From Actinomadura rupiterrae (GTDB lineage: Bacteria; Actinomycetota; Actinomycetes; Streptosporangiales; Streptosporangiaceae), in the NCBI RefSeq assembly GCF_024172125.1, contig NZ_JAMZEA010000005.1:310001-374000 (forward strand): 64,000 bases of DNA, read 5' to 3'. The translations under genes were made by a program, and so were the position numbers. Each line of letters starts with the position of its first letter. Within the stretch, counting starts at the first letter, position 1. This document shows positions 9,438 to 18,658 of the stretch, piece by piece. The notes under the pieces are model-generated. The model was given only the letters and a program-made list of their open reading frames with translations. It was not told the origin of the DNA and searched no databases.

Positions 9438-10657
9438 ACCTCAGCGTCCCCTCGATCGACGACCTGTCCGCCCGCGTCGACGCCGTCCGGGCGTCGCACG
9501 ACGAGACCTTCCCCGGCCCGGCCGAGGGACGGCAGCCGGTGCACACCGTCTACGTCCCGGCGGACCGCTTCACCGCCGGCACCGCCGCGGAGTTCGGCGC
9601 GGAGGCGTTGCGCCTGCTCAACGCGCACGCGCCCGGCGCGGGCACGTTCGGGAGCGTGTTCGGCCTCGACCCGGCCCTCGCCGGGACCGTGCACGAGCGC
9701 GTCGCCGCCAAGCTCGCGAGCGAGCCGGTCGAGGACGTCCGGATCGACTTCGAGGACGGCTACGGCGTCCGCCCCGACGCCGAGGAGGACGGCCACGTCG
9801 GCCAGGTCGTCGAGGCCGTCGCCGCCGCCTACCAGTCGCGCACCCTGCCGCACTACTGGGGTCTGCGCGTCAAGTCGTTCGCCGACGGCGGCCATGAGCG
9901 TTCGATGCGCACCCTGGACGCCTTCCTCACCGCGCTCCGCGACCGCCTCGGCCGCCTGCCCGGCGGGTTCACGATCACCTTCCCCAAGGTCGTGATGGCC
10001 GACCACGTCGCGATCTTCGTGGACTACCTGGAGCGCCTCGAAGGCGCCCTCGGCCTGCCCGCCGGGATCCTCCGCTTCGAGGTCCAGATCGAGACCACCG
10101 AGGCGATCGTCGACGAGCAGGGCCGCGTCGGCCTGCGCGGCATCGCCTCCGCCGGACGTGGCCGCCTCACCGCCGCCCACTTCGGCGTCTTCGACTACAC
10201 CGCCGCCTGCGGCCTGCCTCCCGAGCAGCAGCGCCTCGACCACCCCGCCTGCGACTTCGCCCGCAACATCATGCAGGTCACCCTCGCCGGCACCGGCATC
10301 CGCCTCTCGGACGGCTCGACCAACCTCGTCCCCCGCGGCGACTCCGCCGACGAGGTCCACCGCACCTGGACGACCCACGCCGCCCACGTCCGCCACTCCC
10401 TCGCGAACGGCTTCTACCAGGGCTGGGACCTCCACCCCTCGCACCTCCCCAGCCGCTACGCCGCCGTCTACGCCTTCCACCTGGCCGGCGCCGACGAGGC
10501 CCTGGCCCGAGTCCGCGCCTGGCAGGACCAAGCCGCCCCGAACGACGGCGGCGTCCTGGACGAGCCCGCCACCATCAAAACCCTCACCGCCCGTCTCCAA
10601 CGAGCCGTCGACTGCGGCGCCCTCCCCCCAACCGCCCTCCCCCAACAAACCCTCTAA
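9434..10657 (+). CDS. CitE/HpcH-like TIM-barrel protein (DUF6986 type)
   Basis: Protein of 407 residues that resembles the HpcH/HpaI-CitE aldolase/lyase superfamily. Visible elements are VRIDFEDGYG (~110), FEVQIETTEAI with the paired acidic residues that would bind Mg2+ (~220), and AAHFGVFDYTAACG (~250). This matches what I remember as DUF6986, sometimes labelled phosphoenolpyruvate kinase or aldolase and often seen beside purine-degradation genes in actinomycetes. That link is from memory. The start is GTG at 9434, overlapping the epimerase stop. A carbon-carbon lyase acting on a small carboxylic acid is the best guess. No substrate is evident. Confidence 0.65.
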   Translation: MNLSVPSIDDLSARVDAVRASHDETFPGPAEGRQPVHTVYVPADRFTAGTAAEFGAEALRLLNAHAPGAGTFGSVFGLDPALAGTVHERVAAKLASEPVEDVRIDFEDGYGVRPDAEEDGHVGQVVEAVAAAYQSRTLPHYWGLRVKSFADGGHERSMRTLDAFLTALRDRLGRLPGGFTITFPKVVMADHVAIFVDYLERLEGALGLPAGILRFEVQIETTEAIVDEQGRVGLRGIASAGRGRLTAAHFGVFDYTAACGLPPEQQRLDHPACDFARNIMQVTLAGTGIRLSDGSTNLVPRGDSADEVHRTWTTHAAHVRHSLANGFYQGWDLHPSHLPSRYAAVYAFHLAGADEALARVRAWQDQAAPNDGGVLDEPATIKTLTARLQRAVDCGALPPTALPQQTL

Positions 10658-11168
10658 CCCGTCCCCCAGCACTCGGCCCCCCCCTCAAACACGCCTCCAC
10701 GCCCAGCGAGCCGCGCACAGTCCGAACATCGCCACCCCGGGCACGCGACCAACACCCCCGCGATCCGCGGGTGAACGCCCCCAGGGCGGACGGCGGCCCC
10801 CGGGCGAACGGCCTGCGGGCGGACGGGCGGGCGGACAGCGCGCGGGCGAACGGCCGACGGGCGGACGGTCCGCGGGCGGACGGCCTCGGGGTGAACGGTC
10901 CCGGGGGTGAACGGCCCGCGGTCGAATGCCCTCCGGGCGGGCGGCCTGCGAGTGAACAGCACTCGGGCGAACGGCCTGCAGGTGAACGGCCTGCAGGTGA
11001 ACGGCCCCCGGCGGACGGCACTGGACAAACGGCCCGCGTGGACGGCCCGCCTGTAGACGGACCGCCTGCGGACGGACCGCCTGCGGACGGACCACGTGCA
11101 GACGAACCACGTGCAGACGAACCACGTGCAGACGGACCGCGTGCGGACGGACCGCGTGCGGACGGTGG
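10658..11168. repeat. 15-bp-period minisatellite tract
   Basis: This gap between two convergent genes is largely tandem repeats with a 15-bp period. It is clearest at about 11045-11165, as variants of ctgcggacggaccgc and gtgcagacgaaccac. More degenerate units run back to ~10770. Because 15 is divisible by three, long open frames with pentapeptide periodicity arise on both strands. They have no domain and I do not regard them as genes. Confidence 0.75.
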
Positions 11169-11750
11169 TTAGGGTTGGTAGGCGGCTAGGTCGGCTGGGG
11201 TGTCTATGTCGTCCGGGGACGCCACGTCGTCGCAGGGCACGGGCGTGATGAGGTCGGGGTTGGCGCGGAGGAACGGGCGGGCGCCGGTGTCGCCGATGGC
11301 GGACGCGGCGACGGCGGCGAAGTACTCGCGTGCGATGAGGACGGGGTTCCGCGGTTGGCCGCCGTAGGTGGCGATGGCGACGCGGGCGCCGTTCTCCCAG
11401 GCGGTGAGCAGGCGGGACACGGCCGTGGCGGTGATGCGCGGCTGGTCCACGAGGGCGATGACCGCGGCCGGGGACTCGGGCGGGAGCGCGGCGAGGCCGG
11501 CGCGCAGGGACGAGCCCATGCCGGTGGCCCAGTCGGGGTTCGGCACGACGACGGCGCCGATCACCTCGACGGTGACGGCTCCGGCGACGACCACGACGGG
11601 CGCGCAGCCGCCGTCGCGCAGGGTGTGGACGCCGCGGTCCACGAGGCGTTCGCCGTCCAGTTCGAGCAGTGCCTTCGGCCGGCCGAGCCGGCTGCCGCCA
11701 CCGGCGGCGAGCAGCAGCCCGGCGGGTGGTTGCGCTCCGTGCAGGGTCAT
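11169..11750 (-). CDS. MocA/MobA-like nucleotidyltransferase
   Basis: 193-residue NTP-transferase-fold protein. The N-terminal nucleotide-binding motif LLLAAGGGSRLGRPKALLEL covers residues ~12-31, and LVDQP (~95) is the metal-binding acidic motif of MobA/MocA-type enzymes. Such enzymes add CMP or GMP to molybdopterin; MocA-type members serve xanthine-dehydrogenase and CO-dehydrogenase-like enzymes. It is last in a minus-strand set after coxE and xdhC, separated from xdhC by 21 bp, which fits maturation of a molybdenum hydroxylase. The hydroxylase structural genes are not in this window. Confidence 0.85.
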   Translation of the reverse strand: MTLHGAQPPAGLLLAAGGGSRLGRPKALLELDGERLVDRGVHTLRDGGCAPVVVVAGAVTVEVIGAVVVPNPDWATGMGSSLRAGLAALPPESPAAVIALVDQPRITATAVSRLLTAWENGARVAIATYGGQPRNPVLIAREYFAAVAASAIGDTGARPFLRANPDLITPVPCDDVASPDDIDTPADLAAYQP

Positions 11751-11771
11751 CCCGGCAGGGTAGCCGCTGAA

Positions 11772-12887
11772 TCACGTCTCGCCGTGGATACGGCCGCCGG
11801 TGTCCGACAGCGGACGGCCCGAACCGCCCCAACGCAGCTGGACGAGTTCCGCCGCGATGGACACCGCGGTCTCTTCAGGCGTGCGCGCGCCGAGGTCCAG
11901 GCCGATCGGCGACCGCAGCCGTGACAGTTCCCCATCCGTGAGGCCAGCTTCGCGCAGGCGCGCGAGGCGGTCCTCGTGCGTGCGGCGCGAACCCATCGCG
12001 CCGACGTACCCCGCGCGGGTGCGCAATGCGATCTCCAGGAGCGGGACGTCGAACTTCGGGTCGTGAGTGAGGACGCAAATGGCTGTTCGTTCGTCCACTT
12101 CGACCTCGTCAAGGAACTTGTGCGGCCACTTGACCACGACCTCGTCCGCGTCCGGGAAGCGTTTGGACGTTGCGAACACCGGACGCGCATCGCACACCGT
12201 CACGTGGTAGCCGAGGAACTTGCCGATCCGGGCGACCGCGGCGGCGAAATCGATCGCACCGAACACGAGCAGTCGCGGTGGCGGAGCGAAACTGTGAACG
12301 AACACGGTCAGATCGTCCAGGCGCCGCTCGCCCTGCGGGCCGTAGTGGCGCTGACCGGTGATTCCCTGGGCGAGCATGCCGCGGGCGTCGTCGTCCACGG
12401 CGGCGTCGAGGCGCGCGGCATACGGTTCGTCCGGCGCGAGGGTTCCGGACGCGCCGTCCGGCCAGATCACCCGGCGCGCGCCGATCCGCCCCGGCCCGGC
12501 CACGACCGTCGCGAGCGCGACGGGGCGGCGCGCCCGGATCGCGTCCGCCACGGCCTCGAACTCGGGGAAGGTCGCGGCGTCGACCGGCTCGACCAGCACG
12601 TCCAGGATGCCGCCGCAGGTCAGACCGACCGCGAACGCGTCGTCATCGCTCACCCCGTACCGCTGGACGACCGGCCGCCCGGACGCGACGACCTCCCGCG
12701 CCAGCTCGTACACCGCGCCCTCGACGCATCCGCCGGACACGCTGCCCGCCGCCTCGCCGTCCGCCGACACCGCCATCGCCGCGCCCGGCGGACGCGGCGC
12801 GCTGCGGAACGTCCCGACCACCGTGGCCAGGCCGAACGTCCGCCCGGACGCGTACCAGGAGGCGATGTCATCGAGCACGTCACGCAT
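11772..12887 (-). CDS. xdhC: XdhC/CoxI family molybdoenzyme maturation factor
   Basis: 371-residue XdhC-type protein. The N-terminal XdhC_CoxI domain spans residues ~10-90 and includes GSVSGGCVEG near ~50. The C-terminal Rossmann domain starts at LLVFGAIDFAAAV (~200) and holds GAMGSRRTHEDR (~305). Family members bind molybdenum cofactor and help insert its sulfurated form into xanthine-dehydrogenase-type enzymes. Its start overlaps the end of the coxE gene by eight bases, indicating coupling. Length is normal for the long actinobacterial form. Confidence 0.9.
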   Translation of the reverse strand: MRDVLDDIASWYASGRTFGLATVVGTFRSAPRPPGAAMAVSADGEAAGSVSGGCVEGAVYELAREVVASGRPVVQRYGVSDDDAFAVGLTCGGILDVLVEPVDAATFPEFEAVADAIRARRPVALATVVAGPGRIGARRVIWPDGASGTLAPDEPYAARLDAAVDDDARGMLAQGITGQRHYGPQGERRLDDLTVFVHSFAPPPRLLVFGAIDFAAAVARIGKFLGYHVTVCDARPVFATSKRFPDADEVVVKWPHKFLDEVEVDERTAICVLTHDPKFDVPLLEIALRTRAGYVGAMGSRRTHEDRLARLREAGLTDGELSRLRSPIGLDLGARTPEETAVSIAAELVQLRWGGSGRPLSDTGGRIHGET

Positions 12888-14685
12888 GGCCCGGATCTCC
12901 GATCAGTCGTGCGAGCTCCTCCAGGGCGGCGAGGCTGTGCCCGGAGGTGAACGCGGAAACGTGCGGCAGCGCGGCGGCCATCCCGCCGGTGAGTGGTTCG
13001 TACCCAGGCCGCGCCTTGTGCGGATTCGCCCAGATGACCCGATGTGCGAGGCGTGCGAGCCGGGCCATCTGCTCGCCGAGCAGGGCCGTGTCGCCACGCT
13101 CCCAGCCGTCCGAGGCGATGACGACGACCGCGCCCCGCGCCAGGCCCCGCTGGCCGAACCGGTCGAGGAACTCCTTGAGCTCCTCACCCAACCGCGTCCC
13201 GCCGCTCCAGTCCGGAATCGCCTGGGCCGCGGCCCGCATCGCCGCATCCGGATCGCGGCTCCGCAACTCCCGGGTCAGCCGGGTGAGCCGAGTCCCCACA
13301 CTGAACACCTCAACCACTCTCCCGGACGCCCCCATAGCGCGAGCCCCGGCCCGCCGTCCCCCTCGCCCCACCCCCTGATCACCCTTTGGAACCGCCCGCA
13401 GATCGTCCCTGCGAGGCACCTCCTGACCGCCTCCCCGAACCCCCCACTGATCGTCCCTGCGAAGCACTCCCTCACCGCCTCCCCGGACCTCCCGCTGAGC
13501 GTCCCTGCGAGGCGCCCCCTCACCGCCTCCCCGAACCCCCAACTGATCGTCCCTGCGAAGCACTCCCTCACCGCCTCCCCGGACCTCCCGCTGAGCATCC
13601 CTGCGAAGCACTCCCTCACCGCCTCCCCGAACCTCCCGCTGAGCGTCCCTGCGAGGCGCCCCCTCACCGGCTCCCCGAACCGCCGACTGAGCGCGCCCTT
13701 GCACCGCCCCCTGATCGAGCCCCCGAACCGGCCGCTGATCACGGGATGGCATCTGGGGGGCATCCGTTCCGCTCTCTCGCATTTGATCGTTCGAACGTCC
13801 ACCCCGGCCCTGCCCGCTGCGATCGCGCACACCAGAATCATCGCCGCGCGACCGGTCAGACAACCACCCTTCGAACAGCCGACCGTCGATTCGCTCAGAA
13901 GCGAACCCAGCACCGCCATTCGGGCTCGGTTGTTCGTTTGAGCGCTCGATGGCCGGACGCGCACGAGGTGACTGTTCGGCGCCGCCCGCCGAGGCCGTGC
14001 TCATGGAGGCACGCAGAGCAGCATGAGCGAAGCGCAGAAGAGCATCGGCGTAAGGGGACATCGAGCCCGAGACGTCCACCAGCAGGACGAGACGGCGCGG
14101 CCGCGAGCGATGCTTGCGGTGACGCAGGACGACGGGTTCACCACCACGCCGAAGCGCTTCGCGGACCGTCCGCGCCGGATCAAGCCGTCCGGACGAGGCG
14201 GAAGTGAAGCGACGCGACCGCCGAGGCTCAGTCACCGCGCCCAGGACGGCGATCAACCGGTTTACCTCGGCACGCTCATCCGCCGTCAGCCCCGAGACGT
14301 CCCGATGCCGCAGCACTTCGATTCCGCTCGCACTGGCGACGTCCAGTTCACGGGCTGAATCATCGCCGTCAGCGGGCGGCGGATCGGGCACAGGAGGGAG
14401 AACACGCACCGTACGAACAACAGGCGGCTGCGGTCGGCGCGGGCCTGCACTTGCCGTCCGTCCGGAGAAATAGGCGGCGAAACAGCGGTCATAGCGCGGC
14501 AGGTCTTCAGGATCGGCGCAGAGCGTGAGGCGTCCGGCCCAGTACACGTCACGCGGTTCAAGCACATCGAGATGGCCGAGCGCAGAAAGCATCACCTGAA
14601 CACGCTCAGGATCGGCCCGTCCGCCGGCAGCCCGCAACGTCCGAGCAAATCCGACAACCGTCTCGACCACATCCCGCACCGGCAC
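12880..14685 (-). CDS. coxE: CoxE-type VWA-domain protein with repeat insert
   Basis: VWA-domain protein of the CoxE family, partner of the MoxR/CoxD ATPase in metal-centre assembly of CO-dehydrogenase-like enzymes. The N-terminal helical CoxE region covers residues ~1-190. The MIDAS motif DVSGSMS begins near residue ~203. The fold resumes near ~450 (GRVVEVFSVGTRLTRL) with GGTRLGEEL and VVIASDGWERGD. Residues ~226-448 are an insertion between the first helix and second strand of the VWA fold. It includes seven 16-residue repeats such as REVRGGGEGVLRRDAQ. The usual length is ~380-400; here it is 601. Whether the insertion is tolerated as an exposed loop is unknown. Confidence 0.85.
   Translation of the reverse strand: MPVRDVVETVVGFARTLRAAGGRADPERVQVMLSALGHLDVLEPRDVYWAGRLTLCADPEDLPRYDRCFAAYFSGRTASAGPRRPQPPVVRTVRVLPPVPDPPPADGDDSARELDVASASGIEVLRHRDVSGLTADERAEVNRLIAVLGAVTEPRRSRRFTSASSGRLDPARTVREALRRGGEPVVLRHRKHRSRPRRLVLLVDVSGSMSPYADALLRFAHAALRASMSTASAGGAEQSPRARPAIERSNEQPSPNGGAGFASERIDGRLFEGWLSDRSRGDDSGVRDRSGQGRGGRSNDQMRESGTDAPQMPSRDQRPVRGLDQGAVQGRAQSAVRGAGEGAPRRDAQREVRGGGEGVLRRDAQREVRGGGEGVLRRDDQLGVRGGGEGAPRRDAQREVRGGGEGVLRRDDQWGVRGGGQEVPRRDDLRAVPKGDQGVGRGGRRAGARAMGASGRVVEVFSVGTRLTRLTRELRSRDPDAAMRAAAQAIPDWSGGTRLGEELKEFLDRFGQRGLARGAVVVIASDGWERGDTALLGEQMARLARLAHRVIWANPHKARPGYEPLTGGMAAALPHVSAFTSGHSLAALEELARLIGDPGHA
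13401..13736 (-). repeat. seven 48-bp in-frame tandem repeats within coxE
   Basis: Units begin at 13401, 13449, 13497, 13545, 13593, 13641 and 13689, each with the plus-strand core cgtccctgcga and a spacing of exactly 48 bp. They encode 16-residue repeats of the type RGGGEGVLRRDAQREV. The last unit is more diverged. The exact period and near-identity point to recent slippage or unequal exchange. Confidence 0.9.
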
Positions 14686-15333
14686 GCCTAGTCCCTCCTA
14701 AGCCCCGCAACGTCCCTCCCACCCCACACGAACGCAACGCATTCAACTCTTCACAACCCCGCCCAACCGCAAACCAGAGCAAACCTCACAAGCCCGCCAT
14801 GACCACTCCGACTCCGCCTCTCGAAGCCCGCTCGGACGACGCCCCAAGACGTCTCCCGCCTTCCACACAAGCACAGCAACCACGGAACCTCCCGGCCTCG
14901 CACGGCCCCGCCTTGCATAGAACCTCGCAGTCCCAAGCCCGTAGGCTGCGCGCGCCGCCTCTTCACCCAGAACAATTCGGCGGACTGCGCCCCCTTCGCC
15001 CCCTTCGCCCCCGACGAGAGCGAAGCGCAACACCCCTCTGTGAGCCCGCACAAGCACGGAACAGGCCGCCCCTTCACCGTCCCGCACCAGCACGAAGCGC
15101 GATAGACCGCTCCTTCGTCACACGGGCGGTGACGCTTCGCCCCTGACACTGCCGCCCGGCGAAGCACCTCTCCACCCCACCGGACCTGCACTGGCCACAG
15201 TGGCGCTGCCTGCCCCCGGACATCGGCGCGCAGTGTGGAGGCTCTACACGCGACTGGACGAGCACTAACCACGACAGCGCCTTGTGCCCTGACACCGTCG
15301 CGCGACGCCTCCCCACCGGACTGGACGGCTATT
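14686..15333. other. intergenic tract between coxE and the first insertion sequence
   Basis: No gene is recognisable. Open frames are short and Arg/Ala/Pro-rich, without domains. It consists of degenerate GC-rich repeat-like sequence like the other tracts and would contain the promoter or read-through leader of coxE if the operon is still expressed. Confidence 0.5.
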
Positions 15334-16713
15334 GGGGGGACTGTAGAAATTTCGGTGTAACTCCTGAGGTGTAGGAGACACCTGTGACGAACGTGAGCAA
15401 GCCGGTTGATGGCGGTGAGTCCGCTGGTGAGGTGCCTTCGGCTGTGGCTGGGCAGGTTGCTGATCTGGTGGCGCAGTTGCAGGCGCAGGGTCTGCCGGTG
15501 TCGGGTGAGGGTGGGTTGCTGCAGCAGCTGACCAAGCTGGTGCTGGAGTCTTCGCTTGAGGGCGAGCTGGACGCTCATCTGGGCTATGCCAAAAACGATG
15601 CCGCTGGTCGCGGCAGTGGGAACTCCCGGAACGGGAAGCGGTCCAAGACGGTGCTGACCGAGGCGGGTCCGGTCCAGATCGAGGTGCCGCGGGACCGGGA
15701 CGCCTCGTTCGAGCCGCAGATCGTGCGGAAGCGGCAGCGGCGGTTGGACGGGATCGACGGCATGGTGTTGTCGCTCAGCGCGAAGGGGCTCACGACGGGT
15801 GAGATCTCGGCGCATCTGGCCGAGGTGTATGGCGCGTCGGTGTCGAAGGACACCATCTCGGCGATCACCGACCGGGTGCTGGAGGGCATGGCCGAGTGGC
15901 AGTCGCGTCCGCTGGACGAGGTGTATCCGGTGGTGTTCATCGACGCGTTGCGGGTGAAGATCCGGGACGGCCAGGTCGCCAACCGCCCCATCTACCTCGC
16001 CCTGGGCGTCACGGTCGACGGGCAGCGCGACTTCCTCGGGCTGTGGGCCGGTGAGCACGGTGACGGTGAGGGCGCCAAGTACTGGCTGCGTGTCCTCACC
16101 GAGTTGAAGAACCGCGGTGTCAAGGACGTCCTGATGCTGGTCTGTGATGGGCTGAAGGGGCTGCCTGACTCGGTTGCTGCGGTCTGGCCGCAGACCGTGG
16201 TGCAGACCTGCGTGGTTCATCTGCTGCGCAACAGCTTCGCCTATGCCGGCAGGCAGGACTGGTCGAAACTCGCCAAGGATCTCAAGCCCGTCTACACCGC
16301 CCCGACCGAGGCCGCGGCGTTCGACCGGTTCGCCGAGTTCTCCGAGAAGTGGGAGCGCAAGTATCCCGCGATCGTCAGGTTGTGGACCAACGCCTGGGCC
16401 GAGTTCGTGCCATTCCTGGCCTTCGACGTCGAGATCCGCAAGGTCATCGCCACCACGAACGCGATCGAGTCCATCAACGCCCGGCTCCGCCGGGCCGTGA
16501 GCGCCCGCGGCCACTTCCCGACCGAGCAGGCCGCGATGAAATGCCTCTACATGGCGCTCATGGGACTGGACCCCACCGGCAAAGGCCGTGGCGCCTGGGT
16601 CCGCCGCTGGAAGCCGGCCCTCAACGCCTTCGACATCCACTTCGACGGCCGCCTGACCAGGAACAACTAACCCATCCAAGATCGACTTACACCGAAAAAT
16701 TGACAGTCCCCCC
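15334..16713 (+). mobile_element. IS256-family insertion sequence A
   Basis: The element is ~1380 bp. Imperfect terminal inverted repeats of ~26 bp begin GGGGGGACTGT and end TTTCGGTGTAA: left end 15334-15360, right end on the complementary strand 16687-16713. One transposase gene fills the interior. No 8-9 bp target duplication is visible in the flanks (cggctatt on the left, gctgcgcg on the right), so the insertion is old or a neighbouring event removed it. A short 18-bp-period direct repeat (cccgctgcgcgcagagcg) abuts the right end. Confidence 0.88.
15384..16670 (+). CDS. IS256-family transposase (element A)
   Basis: 428-residue, apparently intact DDE transposase of the Mutator/IS256 group. 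The first Asp is in VVFIDALRVKIRDG (~191), the second in LMLVCDGLKGLPDS (~255) and the Glu in TNAIESINARLRR (~365). The N-terminal motif LDAHLGYAK is typical of the family. It starts with GTG at 15384, preceded by AGGAG. No frameshift or stop was seen, so it may still be active. Confidence 0.95.
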   Translation: MTNVSKPVDGGESAGEVPSAVAGQVADLVAQLQAQGLPVSGEGGLLQQLTKLVLESSLEGELDAHLGYAKNDAAGRGSGNSRNGKRSKTVLTEAGPVQIEVPRDRDASFEPQIVRKRQRRLDGIDGMVLSLSAKGLTTGEISAHLAEVYGASVSKDTISAITDRVLEGMAEWQSRPLDEVYPVVFIDALRVKIRDGQVANRPIYLALGVTVDGQRDFLGLWAGEHGDGEGAKYWLRVLTELKNRGVKDVLMLVCDGLKGLPDSVAAVWPQTVVQTCVVHLLRNSFAYAGRQDWSKLAKDLKPVYTAPTEAAAFDRFAEFSEKWERKYPAIVRLWTNAWAEFVPFLAFDVEIRKVIATTNAIESINARLRRAVSARGHFPTEQAAMKCLYMALMGLDPTGKGRGAWVRRWKPALNAFDIHFDGRLTRNN

Positions 16714-16763
16714 GCTGCGCGCAGAGCGCCCGCTGCGCGCAGAGCGCACGCAGGAGCTTGTAA

Positions 16764-18319
16764 CTCGAGGTGTGTAAAGATGATCTTGTGGTGGGTCTGG
16801 TTGTGTTTACCGGATGCGGCCCGGGTAGGCCTGGGCGAGTTCGTTGAGTGCTTCGGGCCAGCCGTAGGTTTTGGTGCCCTCGACGAGTCGGGCGGGTTGG
16901 AAGGGATGCTTGTCGCCGTTGGCTCGTTTGGCGGCGCGTTCGCGGGCGCGTTTGTCCTCGATGTTGACGATGGCCAGCCACAGCAGTTTGACGACTGCGT
17001 CGTCGGTCGGGAAGTGGCCGCGGGCCTTGGTGACCTTGCGGAGTTGGTAGTTCAGTGACTCGATGCTGTTGGTGGTGTAGAGCAATCGGCGGACTGCGGG
17101 TGTGAAGGCCAGGAACGGGGTGACCTGTTCCCAGGCCGTCTCCCACACTTTCACCGCCTGCGGGTAGCGTTTTCCCAGCTCGCTGGTGGCCAGGGTGGCC
17201 AGGGCGTCGAACGCGGCGTCGGCGTCGACGGCGGTGTAGACCTTCTTCAGTTCGGCCGCGACCGCGGCGCGGTCCTTGCGTGGGACCGGCCGCAGTGCGT
17301 TGCGGATCAGGTGGACCACGCAGGTCTGGACGGTGGCGTGGGGGAAGGCCGCGGTGATGGCGTCCTCGAACCCGCCCAGCCCGTCGCAGCAGGCGATCAG
17401 GATGTCGGTGACTCCACGGTTGCGCAGGTCGGTGACGACACCGCGCCAGAACCCGGCGCCTTCTCCGACCGGGCCGTCGGCGGCCTTGGGCACCCAGATG
17501 CCCAGCACGTGCTTGTCGCCGTCGGTGTCGATCCCGACTGCCAGGTACGCCGGCTTGTTGTGCACGACGTGGTTGTCGCGGACTTTCACCACGATCGCGT
17601 CCAGGAACACCACGGCATAGACGGGGTCGAGCGGGCGGCGCTGCCAGGACTTGACCTCCTCCATCACCTGCTCGGTGATCCGGGAGACGGTCTCGGGACT
17701 GAGCCGGGTCCCATACACCTGGTCGAGGTGGTGGACGATGTCACGGACCGTCATGCCGTGCGCGTACAGGCTGATGACCATGTCGTCCAGGCCGCCGGAG
17801 ACGCGCCCGGCGCGTTTGGGCACCAGCATCGGCTCGAAGCTGCCGGCCCGGTCCCGCGGCACCGCCACCTGAACCGGCCCGACCCCGGTCTGCACCGTCT
17901 TGCGGATCTTCCCGTTCCGGGCGTTGCCCGCCACCGCGCCCGCGCCCTGCACATGCCGGTCATAGCCCAGATGCGCGGTCAGCTCGGCCTCCAACGCCCG
18001 CTCCAGGACGGCCTTGACCAGATCACCCAGCATCGAGCCCTCACCGGTCAGCCGCAGCCCGCCGTCCTGGTCCCGGGACCTGGCCAGCAACTCATCCAGC
18101 AGCCGATCGTCCATCAGCTCCCGGATCGGACGACGCACCGTTTCCTGCTCGGACTCACCCACCTCCAACACGGTAGCCGGAAGATCACTTACGGTGGTCG
18201 AGGTGGTGCCGTCGACACCATCGATCACAGACATGACGTGTGGTTCTCCCCCCGAAGAACGTGGGCGCTTCGCCCACTGATCACTTGCTCCCCAACAAGA
18301 TCACTTTCCACACCTAGAG
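16764..18319 (-). mobile_element. IS256-family insertion sequence B
   Basis: The element is ~1556 bp and lies 50 bp from element A, in opposite orientation. Terminal inverted repeats are CTCGAGGTGTGTAAAG at the left (16764 onward) and CTCTAGGTGTGGAAAG at the right (complement, ending 18319), both followed by TGATCTTGT after a one-base offset. No target-site duplication is apparent (flanks gcttgtaa and agatacct). Its ends and protein differ clearly from element A, so these are two independent insertions. Confidence 0.88.
16807..18234 (-). CDS. IS256-family transposase (element B)
   Basis: 475-residue intact DDE transposase. Asp residues lie in VVFLDAIVVKVRDN and ILIACCDGLGGFEDA, and the Glu in TNSIESLNYQLRK. 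The N-terminal part contains AHLGYDRH. It also has family motifs LYAHGMTVRDI and YGTRLSPETVSRIT. The start is ATG at 18234. It is distinct from transposase A and somewhat longer at both ends. Confidence 0.95.
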   Translation of the reverse strand: MSVIDGVDGTTSTTVSDLPATVLEVGESEQETVRRPIRELMDDRLLDELLARSRDQDGGLRLTGEGSMLGDLVKAVLERALEAELTAHLGYDRHVQGAGAVAGNARNGKIRKTVQTGVGPVQVAVPRDRAGSFEPMLVPKRAGRVSGGLDDMVISLYAHGMTVRDIVHHLDQVYGTRLSPETVSRITEQVMEEVKSWQRRPLDPVYAVVFLDAIVVKVRDNHVVHNKPAYLAVGIDTDGDKHVLGIWVPKAADGPVGEGAGFWRGVVTDLRNRGVTDILIACCDGLGGFEDAITAAFPHATVQTCVVHLIRNALRPVPRKDRAAVAAELKKVYTAVDADAAFDALATLATSELGKRYPQAVKVWETAWEQVTPFLAFTPAVRRLLYTTNSIESLNYQLRKVTKARGHFPTDDAVVKLLWLAIVNIEDKRARERAAKRANGDKHPFQPARLVEGTKTYGWPEALNELAQAYPGRIR

Positions 18320-18658
18320 AGATACCTCCCACGGGCGCGCGATCTGACTGCCCCGCACCAGGCCGGACGGGCGATGGGCGCGACGGCGCTCGGTGATCTG
18401 GCATCGGCGCGCGGATTGACGGCCCTTCATCAAGGCGGACGAGCGGGGCGCGGCAGGGGTTTCCTGAGCTGGAACCGGCACGGGTGAGACTGCTCTGCAC
18501 CAGGGCAGATGGGTGCGGGGTGGGGCGGGGTTTGGTGGTCGGGTGTTGGCCGCGTGCTGTGGTGGCTCTTTGGCAGGGCGGCGCGGGTTCGGGGTGGGGT
18601 TGCTCTTCGCGGGCTGTGAGGGTGGGGGCAGGGCTGGGATCGGGGGCAGGCAGTTGGG
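18320..18658. other. intergenic sequence between insertion sequence B and moxR
   Basis: This ~340-bp stretch is GC-rich and holds no recognisable gene. It follows the end of the minus-strand moxR gene and would be the original link to coxE. Confidence 0.45.

Noticed and set aside
10654..11832. Long frame with pentapeptide periodicity antisense/through the 15-bp repeats
   Set aside because: Periodicity follows from a 15-bp repeat, all frames show it, and no pentapeptide-repeat protein consensus (A[D/N]LxX) is present.
15334..18319. Composite transposon formed by the two IS256-family elements
   Set aside because: The elements differ in ends and transposase, only 50 bp lie between them, and there is no cargo. 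No target duplications were found around either or both.
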